Assembly (NCBI GenBank): GCA_947177345.1
Contig: CAMWUB010000120.1
Location: forward strand, 1 to 5,623
Direction: 5' to 3'
Length of the DNA: 5,623 bases
DNA from: an uncultured Ruminococcus sp.
GTDB lineage: Bacteria; Bacillota; Clostridia; Oscillospirales; Ruminococcaceae
Positions 4,989 to 5,623 of this stretch are shown here, one piece after another. The position numbers were made by a program, and so were the translations under genes. The notes under the pieces are model-generated. The model saw only the letters and a list, made by a program, of their open reading frames with translations, did no database searches and was not told the origin of the DNA. Numbering within the stretch: position 1 is the first letter of the stretch; every line of letters starts with the position of its first letter.

Positions 4989-5498
4989 GTGAATAATAGC
5001 CAAGCAATATTAAGTATTTTATTGCAATATATACAAAAAAATGGCACTACTGAAAAACAGTGCCTTATTGATTGCAATATTAATACGAGTTTTCTTACTG
5101 ATTGGAAAGGAGGTAGACTCAAAAATCCTTCTTATGACAAAATAGTTAAGTTAGCTGGATATTTAAACATTGATTTAAACTTACTTTTTTTAGGCGAGAA
5201 TAACAGCAAAACATCTGAATTAACTGATGACGAGCAAGAACTTATTGAAAGCTATCGTCTGCTCACCGATGACAGTAAGGAAGAGGCATCTAAAAGAATA
5301 GAAGAACTTGCAAGTGGAATTGTTTCCGGCACAAATGAAGACAGACAAAATATCTTTAAACCTTCTTACTATTCTGATTTAAGAGAGAAAGAAATGTTGA
5401 TGCTGTTCAGAAGTCTTTCTGAACACGAACAGGAAAGACTTATAGGCAGAGCAGAACTTATGGCAGAGCAGACTAAACTTGGAGAGAATGTCGGCTGA
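4989..5498 (+). CDS. XRE-family phage repressor-like protein (169 aa)
   Basis: This is the probable master repressor of the element. Residues 4-68 form an XRE DNA-binding domain (TTEKQCLIDCNINTSFLTDW as the HTH region, then YDKIVKLAGYLNIDLNLLFL). The C-terminal part carries two related helical segments, SELTDDEQELIESYRLL (76-92) and FRSLSEHEQERLIGRAELMA (140-159), probably for oligomerisation. No LexA-type peptidase or metalloprotease motif is seen, so induction by RecA-stimulated self-cleavage is unlikely. The GTG at 4989 is chosen because AGAAAGGAAG precedes it at good spacing. The in-frame ATG at 4884 has no ribosome site and its extra 35 residues look like translated promoter DNA. It is divergent from the Cro/Ner-like gene, as c and ner are in Mu. 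DNA for the first 73 residues is about 28% GC, against about 38% for the rest. Confidence 0.85.
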   Translation: MNNSQAILSILLQYIQKNGTTEKQCLIDCNINTSFLTDWKGGRLKNPSYDKIVKLAGYLNIDLNLLFLGENNSKTSELTDDEQELIESYRLLTDDSKEEASKRIEELASGIVSGTNEDRQNIFKPSYYSDLREKEMLMLFRSLSEHEQERLIGRAELMAEQTKLGENVG

Positions 5499-5623
5499 AA
5501 TTTAAATTGACAACCAAAAACAATCCTGAAGACAATTCCGAAAAATGATATTTACTATCTGTATAAAATGACTTAGTGAACCAGTTCACCAACAATTGCA
5601 TTTTAGTTCACTAAGTGAACTTG
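5499..5623. other. Non-coding region after the repressor; candidate element-end region
   Basis: No gene or convincing terminator is seen. An AATTTAAATT palindrome follows the repressor stop, and the right part holds the GTGAAC half-site cluster described separately. In Mu the left end lies just beyond the repressor gene, so an element boundary here or shortly outside the window is expected. A minus-strand TG dinucleotide at 5594 (TGTTGGTGAAC) or at 5600 would fit the TG...CA termini of Mu-type elements, but nothing proves it. Confidence 0.35.
5576..5620. repeat. Cluster of four GTGAAC half-sites in two palindromes
   Basis: GTGAAC (5576-5581) and GTTCAC (5584-5589) form one palindrome with 2 bases between. 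GTTCAC (5606-5611) and GTGAAC (5615-5620) form a second, which extends to AGTTCACT-A-AGTGAACT (5605-5621). TTAGTGAAC (5573-5581) is also a perfect 9-bp inverted match of GTTCACTAA (5606-5614). The clustering is too regular to be chance and indicates binding sites for a dimeric or oligomeric protein, either transposase at the element end or a regulator. Confidence 0.7.

Noticed and set aside
1..5623. CRISPR array, tRNA or rRNA genes
   Set aside because: No regularly spaced repeats and no tRNA or rRNA signature sequences were seen on either strand.

Overview
The window looks like the regulatory and early-transposition end of a Mu-like transposable phage, or a Mu-type element derived from one, in a low-GC Gram-positive host. 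A Ruminococcus-like gut Clostridium is a reasonable guess. The evidence for the host is moderate-to-low GC, strong AAAGGAGG-type ribosome binding sites before almost every gene, and TTG/GTG starts. The host assignment is an inference; no host gene is clearly present.

Layout, read from right to left because nearly everything is on the minus strand. (1) 5499-5623 is non-coding and carries four GTGAAC half-sites arranged as two palindromes. In Mu the element end lies just beyond the repressor gene, so an end or a repressor/transposase binding array is plausible here. (2) 4989-5498 (+) encodes an XRE-type repressor. (3) 4834-4988 is a control region with candidate face-to-face promoters and an operator-like palindrome that exactly fills the spacer of the early promoter. 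(4) 4624-4833 (-) encodes a Cro/Ner-like regulator. (5) 4175-4528 (-) is an unknown coiled-coil protein. (6) 3517-4077 and 2077-3507 (-) are the two halves of a MuA-like DDE transposase, in the same frame and separated only by one UGA codon. (7) 1154-2077 (-) is a MuB-like AAA+ ATPase that overlaps the transposase stop. (8) Three accessory genes follow: a 59-residue cysteine-rich protein (868-1047), a six-helix membrane protein resembling half of an MFS transporter (273-845), and a small XRE protein (20-250).

How it works together (inference from the Mu paradigm): the plus-strand repressor would shut off the leftward early promoter and maintain the dormant state. The Cro/Ner-like protein would oppose it after induction. 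The transposase with its MuB-like ATPase partner would then carry out replicative transposition.

The most notable points are the transposase interrupted by an in-frame UGA at an apparently conserved Trp position (joined length 666 residues, against 663 for MuA), and a matched drop to about 28% GC confined to the DNA-binding domains of both the transposase and the repressor. The control region with its symmetric promoters, and the accessory genes after the MuB homologue, are also worth a second look.
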